Below are positions 1 to 9,500 of a DNA stretch of 64,000 nt, piece after piece. Source of the DNA: Ectothiorhodospiraceae bacterium (lineage in GTDB: Bacteria; Pseudomonadota; Gammaproteobacteria; HK1); NCBI GenBank assembly GCA_024234875.1, contig JACKNM010000015.1, positions 1 through 64,000 of the forward strand. The letters run 5' to 3'. The notes under the pieces were generated by a model that saw only the letters and a program-made list of their open reading frames with translations, was not told the DNA's origin and did no database searches. Each line of letters opens with the position of its first letter. The first letter of the stretch is position 1. Made by a program: the position numbers and the translations under genes.

Positions 1-419
1 TCGACGGCGCGAAACACGTTCTCCGAGACCAGCGAGATGCTCGGCGCGCAGTCGAGGATCAGCCAGTCGTAGTCGGCCGCGAACCGGCTGGCGAGTCGGG
101 CGAGGCGGTGCTTGCGGCGCTTGTGGGCGTCGAGCACCAGGTCGAGGTCGCGCTCGGAGAAGTCCGCCGGAAGCAGATCGAGGTTGTCGAAATCGGTACC
201 CCGGATCGCGCGCAGCGCGGTCTTGCGCCTGCGCACCAGTTGCTCGGCGCCGCCCTTCACCCGCGGGTCGACACGCAGGTAGAACGAGGCCGCACCCTGC
301 GGATCGAGATCCCAGAGCAGGGTTCGCTGCCCCTCGCGCGCGGCGAGGCAGGCGAGATTGACCGCGGTCGCGGTCTTTCCGACGCCGCCCTTGAGGTGAT
401 AGAGGGCGACGCTATTCAT
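1..419 (-). CDS. ParA/MinD-type ATPase (partial, C-terminus outside window)
   Basis: The 139 visible residues begin at an ATG at 419 and run off the left edge. Residues 9-15 read KGGVGKT, the deviant Walker A box with signature lysine of the ParA/MinD/Mrp class. A Walker B-like LILDCAPS follows near residue 125, matching the ParA D-x-A-P pattern. In this family ATP-driven dimers bind DNA non-specifically or membrane and move or position a cargo (plasmid, chromosome, carboxysome). The start overlaps the stop of the CHAD gene by 8 bp, so the two are translationally coupled and co-transcribed. There is no ParB-like gene within view; the partner may be the CHAD protein (inference). A generic Soj/ParA housekeeping protein cannot be excluded because the C-terminal half is missing. 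Confidence 0.85.
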   Translation of the reverse strand, partial: MNSVALYHLKGGVGKTATAVNLACLAAREGQRTLLWDLDPQGAASFYLRVDPRVKGGAEQLVRRRKTALRAIRGTDFDNLDLLPADFSERDLDLVLDAHKRRKHRLARLASRFAADYDWLILDCAPSISLVSENVFRAV

Positions 420-1968
420 GGTCGGAGGCCTGGCGGTCGCGCGCGTGGTGGCGGCGCAACGCGCGGAAATAAGCGCGATTGGCCGCGCTCGCGAACGGCG
501 CGAACCGTGCGTGGAAGGCGGCGCGCGCGGCGGCCTGCTCGGCCGCGAGGATCTCGTCGAGCCAGGCGACGGCGGGGGCCGCGACGCATGCCGCGCCCGG
601 CGGCAGCGCCGCCGCGAGCTCCGCCAGCGCCTCGCGCTGCACGCATCGGTCCTGGAACGTCCCGAGCACGTCCTGCAGGCCGCGAAGCGCCTTCAACGGT
701 CGCTTCGGCTTGCCCTTCGGCAACACGTCACCGAAGGCGTCGATCAGGTAGCGCAGCCGCTTGCAGGTCTTGCGCAGCTCGTGGAGCGCGGTGTCCGGTG
801 ACGCCTCGTCGATGGCCCTGCCCTCGCGTCGGGCGCGGCGGTAGGCGCGGGCGATGCGGGCGCCGGCACCGTCGGCGATCGGGTGCAGGGCGGCGGGCGT
901 GCGCGGGCGGGTGGGCACCGGCGTGTCGAGGAATCGAGCCCAGTCCTCGCACAGGCGGCGAAAGCGTGCGCCGCGCAAGTCGCGCAGCAACCGCGCGCGA
1001 GCCGCCGTCCGGCGCTCGGCCACCAGGTCGGCCAGCGCGTGCAGACCCGGGCGGTCCACGCTCGGCGCGCCGCGCGCGCGGTGCTCGAGCTCGAGCAGCC
1101 AGACGTCGAGGTCGCGCACCGCGCCGGTCACCGAGCCGAGCCACGCGAGCTCGCGCGAGAAACGCGCGACCCTCGGCGCCGGCATGGTGTCGCGAAAGGC
1201 GCGCAGCAGGGAGCGCGAGCGGCGGTGGGCGACGCGCAGATCGTGGAGGTACTCGGAGTCGACGTCCGCGATCGTGCCGTCGACCTGGGAGACCAGCTCG
1301 TCGAGCAGCACGCGCAGAACGCGACGCACGGCGACGTCGGTGCGTGTCCGGGCGGTGATGTCGGCCCTCGGGCGGCTCGGCGGCGCGGTCGGGAGGCCGG
1401 CACGCGCGAGCGCATCGAGGAGCGGATCGGCCGGAGCGGGCTGGGCCGCCGACAGGGCCTGCATCGCCGCCGCGGTGACCGCGCGCGCCGCGGCGTCGTA
1501 GCCGCGCACCGGTAGCACGCGGCACCACGCCAGCGCGCCACGGCTGCGTCCGGGCGGATCGGCCTCGATGCGGGCGACCACCTTGTCGGCGGCATCGAGG
1601 ATCGCGAGGCGAGTCACCCGGGCTCGGCGCCGCGCGAGCGGCAGCAGGGCACGAACCCCGGCGTGGCGGGCCACGGTGTCGCCGAGTCTCCCGCCGGGAA
1701 CGTCGTGGGCGAAGCGGGGCGGCCGGCGCAGCGCGACGCGACCCACGACCTCCCCGTCGCCGAGCCGCCGCAACTCCACCTCCGCCGCGCCGCTCACCAC
1801 GAGCACCTCCAACGTGAGCCCCGCGCGCTGCAGGGCGCGGTCCGGGGTGTCGAGCCAGGCGCGCGCATGCCCCGGCGGGAGGGCCGAGACGCGCAGCGAC
1901 GGCCCGAGGCTGGCGGCGAGCGCCTCGGGCGTGAGCACGGAGCGGGCGCGAAGGAAGCGGATGGTCAC
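412..1968 (-). CDS. CHAD-domain protein with degenerate CYTH-like N-terminus
   Basis: A 518-residue protein. The region from about residue 215 to the end is a CHAD domain: an all-helical, His/Arg-rich module with the expected pattern of basic helices (YLHDLRVAHRRSRSLLRAF near 240-260, LHELRKTCKRLRYLIDAF near 390-410). CHAD domains bind polyphosphate and CHAD proteins have been found on polyphosphate granules. The first 200 residues resemble a CYTH (triphosphate tunnel) fold, with WLDTPDRALQRAGLTLEV near residue 38, but the N-terminal ExExK motif of active CYTH enzymes is absent. The N-terminal half is therefore probably non-catalytic. It heads the minus-strand operon with the ParA-type gene and is divergent from pap-ppk, with about 218 bp between the starts. 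Confidence 0.85.
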   Translation of the reverse strand: MTIRFLRARSVLTPEALAASLGPSLRVSALPPGHARAWLDTPDRALQRAGLTLEVLVVSGAAEVELRRLGDGEVVGRVALRRPPRFAHDVPGGRLGDTVARHAGVRALLPLARRRARVTRLAILDAADKVVARIEADPPGRSRGALAWCRVLPVRGYDAAARAVTAAAMQALSAAQPAPADPLLDALARAGLPTAPPSRPRADITARTRTDVAVRRVLRVLLDELVSQVDGTIADVDSEYLHDLRVAHRRSRSLLRAFRDTMPAPRVARFSRELAWLGSVTGAVRDLDVWLLELEHRARGAPSVDRPGLHALADLVAERRTAARARLLRDLRGARFRRLCEDWARFLDTPVPTRPRTPAALHPIADGAGARIARAYRRARREGRAIDEASPDTALHELRKTCKRLRYLIDAFGDVLPKGKPKRPLKALRGLQDVLGTFQDRCVQREALAELAAALPPGAACVAAPAVAWLDEILAAEQAAARAAFHARFAPFASAANRAYFRALRRHHARDRQASDHE

Positions 1969-2186
1969 CGCGGTGGGAGCTCGGCCAGTGGGGTGCGGCC
2001 GGAGGCTACCATCCGACGCGCCACCGGATCTGCCCCGTCACTGGGACGTCGCACCTCGCGGGTCTCCGTGTGTCGACTCCAGGGTGGATGATGGGCGGCA
2101 CCGCCGGCTCGCCCAATGATCGAAATCATGCCGCGGCCGCTCGCGCGGGCTACGCTTGTGCATCTCGCAACGGTGAGGGGGAGCAG

Positions 2187-3680
2187 GTGTTCGAGGCGGC
2201 AGAGGTCGGGCGAAAGATTCCCAAGCAGGCGTTCGAGACCCGTGCCCGGGAGGTGCAGACCGCGCTCCTCGCCGCGCAGCGCGCGCTCCGTGACTCGAGC
2301 ATCCCGGTGGTGGTCATCGTGTCGGGGGTCGAGGGCGCCGGGAAGGGGTCGGTGGTCAACCGTCTGAACGAGTGGCTGGACGCTCGCGGAATCGAGACCA
2401 ACGCGTTCTGGGACGAGACCGACGAGGACCGCCAGCGTCCGCGCTACTGGCGTTTCTGGCGCGCGCTGCCGGCACGCGGGACGATCGGCATCATGTTCGG
2501 ATCCTGGTACACGCGCCCGATCATCGACCGCGTCTTCCAGCGCGTGGAGGAGGCGGAGTTCGATCGCGAGCTGGCGCGGATCGCGGAGTTCGAGCGCATG
2601 CTCGTCAACGACGGCGCGCTGATCGTGAAGCTCTGGTACCACCTGCCGAAGAAGGTGCAGCGCAAGCGGCTCGAGGCCGAGAGCAAGGACCGACGCCACT
2701 CGCCGTTGCTCAAGAAGTTCTCCAAGCGCTACGACCGGTTCAGCGAGGTCTCCGAGCGCGCGATTCGCACCACCGACTCCGGACCCTGTCCCTGGCACGT
2801 GGTCGAGGCCACCGACGACCGATACCGAGACCTCACCACCGCCGAGATCCTGCTCGAGGCGGTGACGCGCCGGCTGGCCGACGCGGCGGTCACCGCCGCC
2901 GCCGAGGCGACTGCGCCGCCGACTCCGACCGAGCCCGCGCGCGAGCCGGTGGCGCCCGAGGCGTCGCTCACCATCCTCGACCGCGTCGACCTCACGCGCG
3001 CCCTGTCGTCGAAGGCGTACTCGCGCGAGCTCGACCGCCTGCAGGCGAAGCTGCGCGGGCTGGCATGGGCGGCGCGGGCCCGGCGTCGGCACGTGATCGC
3101 GGTATTCGAGGGCTGGGATGCCGCCGGCAAGGGCGGCGCGATCCGGCGTGTGACCGGGGCGATGGACGCGCGGCTGTTCCGTGTCATCTCCGTCGCCGCA
3201 CCGACCGACGAGGAGCGTGCGCACCATTACCTGTGGCGGTTCTGGCGCCACGTGCCACGCGCCGGTCACGTCACCATCTACGATCGCTCGTGGTATGGTC
3301 GGGTGCTCGTGGAGCGGGTCGAGGGCTTCGCCACCGACCACGAGTGGCGGCGCGCCTACGAGGAGATCAACGAGTTCGAGGAGCAGCTCTGCGAGCACGG
3401 CACCGTGCTCATGAAGTTCTGGCTGCACATCAGTCCCGAGGAGCAGCTCGAGCGCTTCCGCGAGCGCGAGGTGACGCCCTGGAAGGAGCACAAGATCACG
3501 CCCGAGGACTGGCGTAACCGTGAGCGTTGGGGAGCCTACGAGCTGGCGGTGAACGAGATGGTGGCCCGCACCAGCACCGCGTTCGCGCCGTGGAAGGTGG
3601 TTGCCGCGAACGACAAGCGTTGGGCGCGCACCGAGGTCCTGCGAACGTTCTGCGACCGTCTGGAGGAGGCGGTGTCATGA
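2187..3680 (+). CDS. pap: Polyphosphate:AMP phosphotransferase, tandem PPK2 domains (PAP type)
   Basis: A 497-residue protein with two PPK2 domains, the layout of PAP/PPK2 class II enzymes that phosphorylate AMP with polyphosphate. The C-terminal domain has Walker A GWDAAGKGGA and the PPK2 signature YDRSWYGR. The N-terminal domain keeps GVEGAGKGS but has MFGSWYTR where the second copy has YDRSWYGR, so its aspartate and arginine are lost and it is probably structural. I chose the GTG at 2187 because a purine-rich ribosome site (GTGAGGGGGAG) precedes it and homologous sequence begins just after. An ATG 117 bp upstream in frame would add 39 low-complexity residues. The stop overlaps the ATG of ppk by 4 bp (ATGA), so the two are translationally coupled. 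Confidence 0.9.
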   Translation: MFEAAEVGRKIPKQAFETRAREVQTALLAAQRALRDSSIPVVVIVSGVEGAGKGSVVNRLNEWLDARGIETNAFWDETDEDRQRPRYWRFWRALPARGTIGIMFGSWYTRPIIDRVFQRVEEAEFDRELARIAEFERMLVNDGALIVKLWYHLPKKVQRKRLEAESKDRRHSPLLKKFSKRYDRFSEVSERAIRTTDSGPCPWHVVEATDDRYRDLTTAEILLEAVTRRLADAAVTAAAEATAPPTPTEPAREPVAPEASLTILDRVDLTRALSSKAYSRELDRLQAKLRGLAWAARARRRHVIAVFEGWDAAGKGGAIRRVTGAMDARLFRVISVAAPTDEERAHHYLWRFWRHVPRAGHVTIYDRSWYGRVLVERVEGFATDHEWRRAYEEINEFEEQLCEHGTVLMKFWLHISPEEQLERFREREVTPWKEHKITPEDWRNRERWGAYELAVNEMVARTSTAFAPWKVVAANDKRWARTEVLRTFCDRLEEAVS

Positions 3681-5836
3681 GCAGCGAGCCGAAGCCCGTG
3701 AACGAGTCCACGCGTCGCAAGGCACCGCGGCTGCGCTCGGTGCCGTTGCCGCCCGCGAGCGAGGACGCCGATCCCTCGCTCGCCGCGCCCGAGCTGTACG
3801 TGAACCGCGAGCTCAGCCTGCTCGAGTTCAATCGGCGCGTGCTGGCGCAGGCGAAGGACCCGGAGGTGCCGCTGCTCGAGCGGATGCGGTTCCTGTGTAT
3901 CTGCAGTCGCAACCTCGACGAGTTCTTCGAGGTTCGGGTGGCCGGCCTGGAGAAGCGGCTCGAGTTCGGCCAGACGCAACCCGGGCCGGACGGGCTGTCG
4001 GTGGTGGAGACCCTGGCGCGAATCAGCGAGGTCGCGCACGACCTCGTCGCCGAGCAGTACCGCGTGCTCAACGACGCGTTGATCCCGGCGCTCCAGGAAC
4101 AGGACGTGCGCTTCCTGCCTCGCGAGGGCTGGGGCGACGGTCTGCGCGCGTGGGTCGAGCGGTTCTTCCAGCGTGAGATGTTGCCGCTGCTGACCCCGAT
4201 GGGGCTCGACCCCGCGCACCCCTTTCCGCGGGTGCTGAACAAGAACCTGAACTTCATCGTCGCGCTCACCGGCAAGGACGCGTTCGGACGCAGCAGCGGC
4301 CTCGCCATCGTCCAGGTGCCGCGCTCGCTGCCGCGGCTGATCCCGGTGCCGATGCCGCACGCGCGTGGCCAGCACGACTTCCTGTTCCTGTCCTCGGTGA
4401 TCCACGCCCACGTCGAGGATCTGTTCCCCGGCATGGAGGTCGACGGCTGTTACCAGTTCCGCGTCACCCGCAACAGCGACCTGCTGGTGGAGGACGAGGA
4501 GGTCGACGATCTGCTGCACGCGCTCGAGGGCGAGCTGCCCGGGCGGCGGTTCGGCGACGAGGTCCGGCTGGAGGTGGCCGACAACTGCCCCGAGCACCTG
4601 GTCTCGTTCCTGATGGACCAGTTCGAGCTCGGCGACGAGGAGACCTACCGCGTCAACGGCCCGGTGAACCTGAATCGGCTGATGGGGGTGATCGAGCTCG
4701 TCGATCGTCCCGATCTCAAGTTCCCGGCCTTCACGCCGTGCGTTCCCGACCACCTCCTGCACACCAAGGACATCTTCGAGGCCATTCGTCGCCGCGACAT
4801 CCTGCTGCACCATCCGTTCGAGTCCTTCGCGCCGGTGGTCGACTTCCTGCGTCAGGCGGCGCGCGATCGCGACGTGGTCGCGATCAAGCAGACGCTGTAC
4901 CGCGCCGGCGCCGACTCCGCGGTGGTCGCGGCGCTGGTCGAGGCCGCGCGCGGGGGCAAGGAGGTCACCGCGATCATCGAGCTGCGCGCGCGCTTCGACG
5001 AGGAGGAGAACATCCGCCTCGCCAACCGTCTGCACGATGCGGGCGCGCACGTCGCCTACGGGGTGGTCGGGCACAAGACCCACGCCAAGATGGCGCTGGT
5101 GGTGCGGCGCGAGGGTCGCGAGCTGCGTCGGTACGTGCACCTCGGCACCGGCAACTACCACACCGGCACCAGCCGCCAGTACACCGACATCGGGCTGCTG
5201 AGTTGCGACGAGGGGCTCGGCGAGGACGTGCACCGGATCTTCCTGCAGCTCACCGGCCTCGGTCGCGTGCCGCCGCTCGGGATGGTGTGGCAGGCGCCGT
5301 TCACGTTGCACGCGAACGTGGTCCGCTGCATCGATCGCGAGGCGGACAACGCGCGCGCCGGCAAGCCGGCGCGGATCCGCGCCAAGATGAACTCCCTCAC
5401 CGAGCCCCGGATCATTCGCGCCCTGTACCGCGCGTCGCGCGCCGGGGTCGAGATCGACCTCGTGGTGCGCGGGATCTGTTGTCTGCGCCCGGGCGTGCCG
5501 GGCGTCTCCGAGAGCATCCGGGTACGCTCGGTGGTCGGACGCTTCCTCGAGCATTCGCGGATCTTCTGCTTCGAGAACGGTGGCGCGCCCGAGGTCTACC
5601 TGAGCAGCGCGGACTGGATGGAGCGCAACTGCTTCCTGCGGGTCGAGACCTGCTTTCCGGTACGCGATGCGGGCCTCGCCGAGCGCGTCGTCGCCGAGGG
5701 CGTCGAGCCCTACCTGGAGGACGACGGCCAGGCCTGGCGCATGCGCATGGACGGGAGCTACGAGCGGGTGGTGCCGGCCGATGCCGCGGCGCCGCGGGTG
5801 GCGCAGACGCGGCTGATGGCGCGCCTCACCGGCTGA
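3677..5836 (+). CDS. ppk: Polyphosphate kinase PPK1
   Basis: A 719-residue, full-length PPK1, which reversibly polymerises the gamma-phosphate of ATP into polyphosphate. All four PPK1 domains are recognisable: the N-terminal helical domain (YVNRELSLLEFNRRVL near 41-56), the head domain, and two phospholipase-D-like C-terminal domains. H469 in KTHAKMAL corresponds to the autophosphorylated histidine of E. coli PPK1 (H435), and H626 in LEHSRIF corresponds to H592. The HLGTGNYH and FENGG motifs are intact. The start is the ATG of the ATGA overlap with pap, preceded by GGAGGAGG. Having pap and ppk in one coupled unit links polyphosphate synthesis with its use for ADP formation. Confidence 0.97.
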   Translation: MSSEPKPVNESTRRKAPRLRSVPLPPASEDADPSLAAPELYVNRELSLLEFNRRVLAQAKDPEVPLLERMRFLCICSRNLDEFFEVRVAGLEKRLEFGQTQPGPDGLSVVETLARISEVAHDLVAEQYRVLNDALIPALQEQDVRFLPREGWGDGLRAWVERFFQREMLPLLTPMGLDPAHPFPRVLNKNLNFIVALTGKDAFGRSSGLAIVQVPRSLPRLIPVPMPHARGQHDFLFLSSVIHAHVEDLFPGMEVDGCYQFRVTRNSDLLVEDEEVDDLLHALEGELPGRRFGDEVRLEVADNCPEHLVSFLMDQFELGDEETYRVNGPVNLNRLMGVIELVDRPDLKFPAFTPCVPDHLLHTKDIFEAIRRRDILLHHPFESFAPVVDFLRQAARDRDVVAIKQTLYRAGADSAVVAALVEAARGGKEVTAIIELRARFDEEENIRLANRLHDAGAHVAYGVVGHKTHAKMALVVRREGRELRRYVHLGTGNYHTGTSRQYTDIGLLSCDEGLGEDVHRIFLQLTGLGRVPPLGMVWQAPFTLHANVVRCIDREADNARAGKPARIRAKMNSLTEPRIIRALYRASRAGVEIDLVVRGICCLRPGVPGVSESIRVRSVVGRFLEHSRIFCFENGGAPEVYLSSADWMERNCFLRVETCFPVRDAGLAERVVAEGVEPYLEDDGQAWRMRMDGSYERVVPADAAAPRVAQTRLMARLTG

Positions 5837-5910
5837 GTCGGTCGCCCGCATGCCACCGGGGTGGGACAGCTGCTCCGGGACAGCAGCGCCGAGGCAGCGC
5901 ATCGGCGGAG

Positions 5911-5933
5911 CGTCACACGAACGTCATGACGTT
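5911..5933. promoter_or_regulatory. Candidate operator upstream of the sixA-like gene
   Basis: A 14-bp perfect palindrome, AACGTCATGACGTT (5920-5933), sits 38 bp before the GTG of the phosphatase gene. It overlaps two CGTCA half-sites, at 5911 and 5922, spaced 11 bp apart like the direct repeats of a PHO box. The match to CTGTCA is only partial. No regulator is identified and the function is inferred. Confidence 0.25.
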
Positions 5934-5971
5934 GTAACATCCGCCGGTCTTGCCGGACCCCGGAGAGCACG

Positions 5972-6481
5972 GTGCCCCGTCTCATCGTCATGCGCCACGC
6001 GAAGTCCGACTGGGAAGGGTCCTATGCGGTCGACTTCGACCGCCCGCTGGCCACCCGAGGACGGCGCGCGGCGGCGCGCATGGGGCGCTGGCTGCGCGAG
6101 TCCGACATCGTTCCGCAGCGGGTGCTCTGCTCGCCGGCGGAGCGCACGCGCGCGACCATCCGGCTGGTCTGCGAGTCCGCCGGTCTCGGCCACGGCATCG
6201 TGCGGTTCGTCCCCGAGATCTACGACGCCAGGCTGGAAGCTCTGGTGGCGGTGGTCGGCGCGGCCTCCGACGCGGTGCAGACGCTGATGCTGGTCGGGCA
6301 CAACCCCGGTCTCGAGGACCTGCTGCGCTGGCTGGTGCCCGGCGTGCGGACCGGGGAGGACGGCAAGCTGATGCCCACCGGCACCATCGCCGACCTCGAC
6401 CTCGACGACGCCTGGAGCGCGCTGGCTCCGGGTTGCGCCCGCCTGCGTCAGCTGGTGCGTCCCCGCGACCTCGACGACTGA
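5972..6481 (+). CDS. sixA: SixA-like histidine phosphatase
   Basis: A 169-residue protein of the histidine phosphatase (phosphoglycerate mutase-like) superfamily. The catalytic RHAKSDW lies at residues 8-14, and the second histidine is in LVGHNPGLED near residue 110, as in SixA. E. coli SixA dephosphorylates phosphohistidine proteins; the substrate here is unknown. The start is a GTG preceded by GGAGAG. SixA-like genes commonly sit near CHAD and ppk genes. One possibility (inference) is that it acts on a phosphohistidine protein connected to polyphosphate metabolism. It lies 135 bp after ppk, so it may have its own promoter. Confidence 0.85.
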   Translation: MPRLIVMRHAKSDWEGSYAVDFDRPLATRGRRAAARMGRWLRESDIVPQRVLCSPAERTRATIRLVCESAGLGHGIVRFVPEIYDARLEALVAVVGAASDAVQTLMLVGHNPGLEDLLRWLVPGVRTGEDGKLMPTGTIADLDLDDAWSALAPGCARLRQLVRPRDLDD

Positions 6482-6596
6482 TCGCGCGGCGCGCGGCCAG
6501 CGAGCTGCTAGGATTTCGCCATCTCGCGCCCGCGACGCCGCCCGGCGTCGCCATTCCCCTGTGGCTCGATGTCGCCATCCTGCGCTGGAGATCGCC

Positions 6597-9500
6597 GTGA
6601 ACGCTACCGCCCGGACCCCCATTGCCACGTGGATTGCGCGCTGGTCCCTCGCCCTGATCGCGGTGCTCGCGATGGCGGGCACGTTGCCTGGCGGGTCGGC
6701 CCTCGCGCAGTCCGGGTTTCGCGTCGCCGACATCGGCGAGCGCTCGCTGGACGATGCGCCGGCGCTCGCGGTGGTGGTGTCACGGCCGCTCGACCCCACC
6801 GTCGGTCACGATCGCCATCTCGAGGTGCGCGACGCCGAGGGCCTGACGGTGCGCGGGGCGTGGGTACTCGCCGACAACCAGCGGGTGCTCTACTTCCCGG
6901 GCATCGAGCCCGAGCGGACCTATACCGTCGAGGTCCGCGCGACGCTCACCGCCGCTGACGGCTCCCGGTTGGGGCAGGCGGTGACCCGGCAGATCGAGAC
7001 CCGGCGCCTGGTGCCGGTGGCCTCGTTCGCCAGTCAGGGGTTGGTGCTGCCGCGGGACATCGCACGCGGGCTGCCGGTGGTGAGCGTCAACGTCGATGCG
7101 GTCGACGTCGAGTTCCTGCGGGTGGTGCCCGAGCGCCTCGCCGCCTTTCTCGCCCACCACGGCCAGAGCGCGCGCACCTCGGTCTGGTCGCTGGACCAGA
7201 TGACCAGGCTCGCGCCGGTGGTGTACTCCGGGCGGTTCGATCTGCCGGTCGAGCGCAATCGACGTGGCACCTCGATGCTGCCGGTGCTCGACCTTCCCGC
7301 GCTGTCGGCCCCGGGGCTCTACGTGGCGGCGATGAAGCCCGCCGGTCGCTTCGAGGAGGCCTACCAGACGGCCTGGTTCTTCGTCAGCGACATCGGGCTG
7401 ATGGCGCGCCAGTACCCGACCGGCATCGCGGTCTTCGCGAGCTCGCTGACCGGCGCCGGACCGCTCGCCGGGGTGACGTTGCGCAGCTTCGACGCCAAGG
7501 GTCGCAGCCTCGACCAGGCGGTCACCGACGAGCAGGGGCGCGCGCGCCTCGGCCATTTCGCCGACGCGACACTGCTGGTCGCCTCGCGCGGCGAGGACAT
7601 GGCGTTGTTGCCGCTGGTCGGGCCGGGGCTCGACCTCTCCGAGCACCCGGTCACCGGTCGGCGCTGGGCGCCGCGCGACATCTTCACCTGGGGACCACGT
7701 GACCTCTACCGGCCGGGCGAGACGGTCGAGCTCTCGGTGTTGCTGCGCGACGACGACGGCCGCCCGGTGCCGGCGCAGCCGATCGAGGCCCGCCTCGTGC
7801 GCCCCGACGGCCGGCAGGTGAGCACCTGGGTCTGGCGTCCGGACGCCGATGGCTACCTGCGACACCGCCACGACCTCCCGACCGGCGCGCAGACCGGGAC
7901 CTGGACGGTGGAGATGCGGCTCGACCCATCGGCCGCCTTCCCGCTCGAGCGCCACGCGTTCAGGGTCGAGGAGTTCCTTCCCGAGCGCCTCGCGCTCGAC
8001 CTCGAGGCGCCCGCGGCGCCGCTCGCCCCCGGCGCCCCGATGGCTGTCGACGTGGTGGGTCGGTACCTCTACGGCGCACCGGCGGCCGGCAACCGCCTCG
8101 ACACCGTCGCCACCTGGCGCCATGCGCCGCGCCCCCTGGAGACGCTGCCGGGGTTCTTCTTCGGCGACGTCGACGGTGCCCCCCAGCCCGGACGTCAGGA
8201 TCTCGGCTCGATCGAGCTCGACCAGGCGGGCAAGGGCTCCGTCGCCTTCGAGCCTCCGGTCGGCAGCGGGCCGGCGCCGGTCGAGGTGCGGATGGTCGCG
8301 AGCCTGCTCGAGACCGGCGGGCGCCCGGTGGTCCGCGACATCCGCCGGCTGGTCTGGCCCGGCGAGGCGATGATCGGGGTGCGCCTCGTCGGCGACGACG
8401 ACACCGTGCCGCCCGACGGGACCGCCCGCTTCGAGGTCGTCCTCGCCCGCGCCGACGGCGCGCTGCTCGCGGCGCCGGCGTTGGACCTGACCCTGGTTCG
8501 CGAGCAACGCGACTACTACTGGGTCTACGAGGAGGGCGGTGGCTGGCGTAGCGAGTACACCACCACCGAGTACCCGGTGGAGACGCGCCGGGTGGCGGTG
8601 CCGGCGGACGGCCGGGCCACGGTGGAGCTACCGGTGCGCGACGGCGCCTATCGCCTCGAGCTGCGCGATCCGCGCGGGGGGCCGCCGACGCGCTATCGCT
8701 TCTTCGCCGGGTGGTCGTGGCAGAGCGACGCCTCGATGCACGGCGCATCCCGTCCGGACCGGGTGGCGCTCACCCTCGACCGCGAGGCCTATCGCCCCGG
8801 GGACGTCGCGCGACTCACCATCGAGCCGCCGCATGCCGGCGAGGCGGTGATCCTGGTCGAGAGCGACCGCCTGCTCGCCAGTCGGCGCCTCGCCGTCGGC
8901 ACCGCCGCCACCACCATCGATCTGCCGGTCGGCATCGACTGGGCGCGCCACGACATCTACGTGACGGTGGTGGTGCTTCGCCCGGCCTCGGCGGCCGACG
9001 CGATCACCCCGAGCCGCGCCCTCGGCGTGCTGCATCTCCCGCTCGACCGCCGCGACCGACGACTCGCGCTCGAGCTCGACGCGCCGTCGGAGATCCGGCC
9101 GCAGAGCCGGCTCGCGGTGGCGGTGCGCGCGCCCGATGCGGCCGGTCAGGCGGTGCGGGTGGCGCTCGCGGCGGTCGACGTCGGCGTGCTCTCGATCACC
9201 GATTTCGAGACCCCGGACCCGGTCGCGTTCTTCTTCGGTCGACGCCAGCTCGCGGCGGACGCGCGCGACCTCTACGGCCGCCTGATCGAGGGGCAGGGTG
9301 GGGATCGGGCACTGCTGCGATTCGGCGGCGACGGCGACGCCACCGCCGGCGGGCCGCGGCCGGACGCCAAGGTCGAGATCGTCGCCCTGTCGGCCGAGCC
9401 GGTGCGCCTCGACGCTTCCGGGTCGGCGACCGTCGAGCTCGCGGTGCCGTACTTCAACGGCCGGTTACGGCTGATGGCGGTCGCGTTCGGGCCCGACGGC

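Noticed and set aside
2070..2186. ATG start of the PPK2 gene 117 bp upstream
   Set aside because: The extra residues are not PPK2-like, and the GTG at 2187 has a strong ribosome site and matches the family N-terminus.
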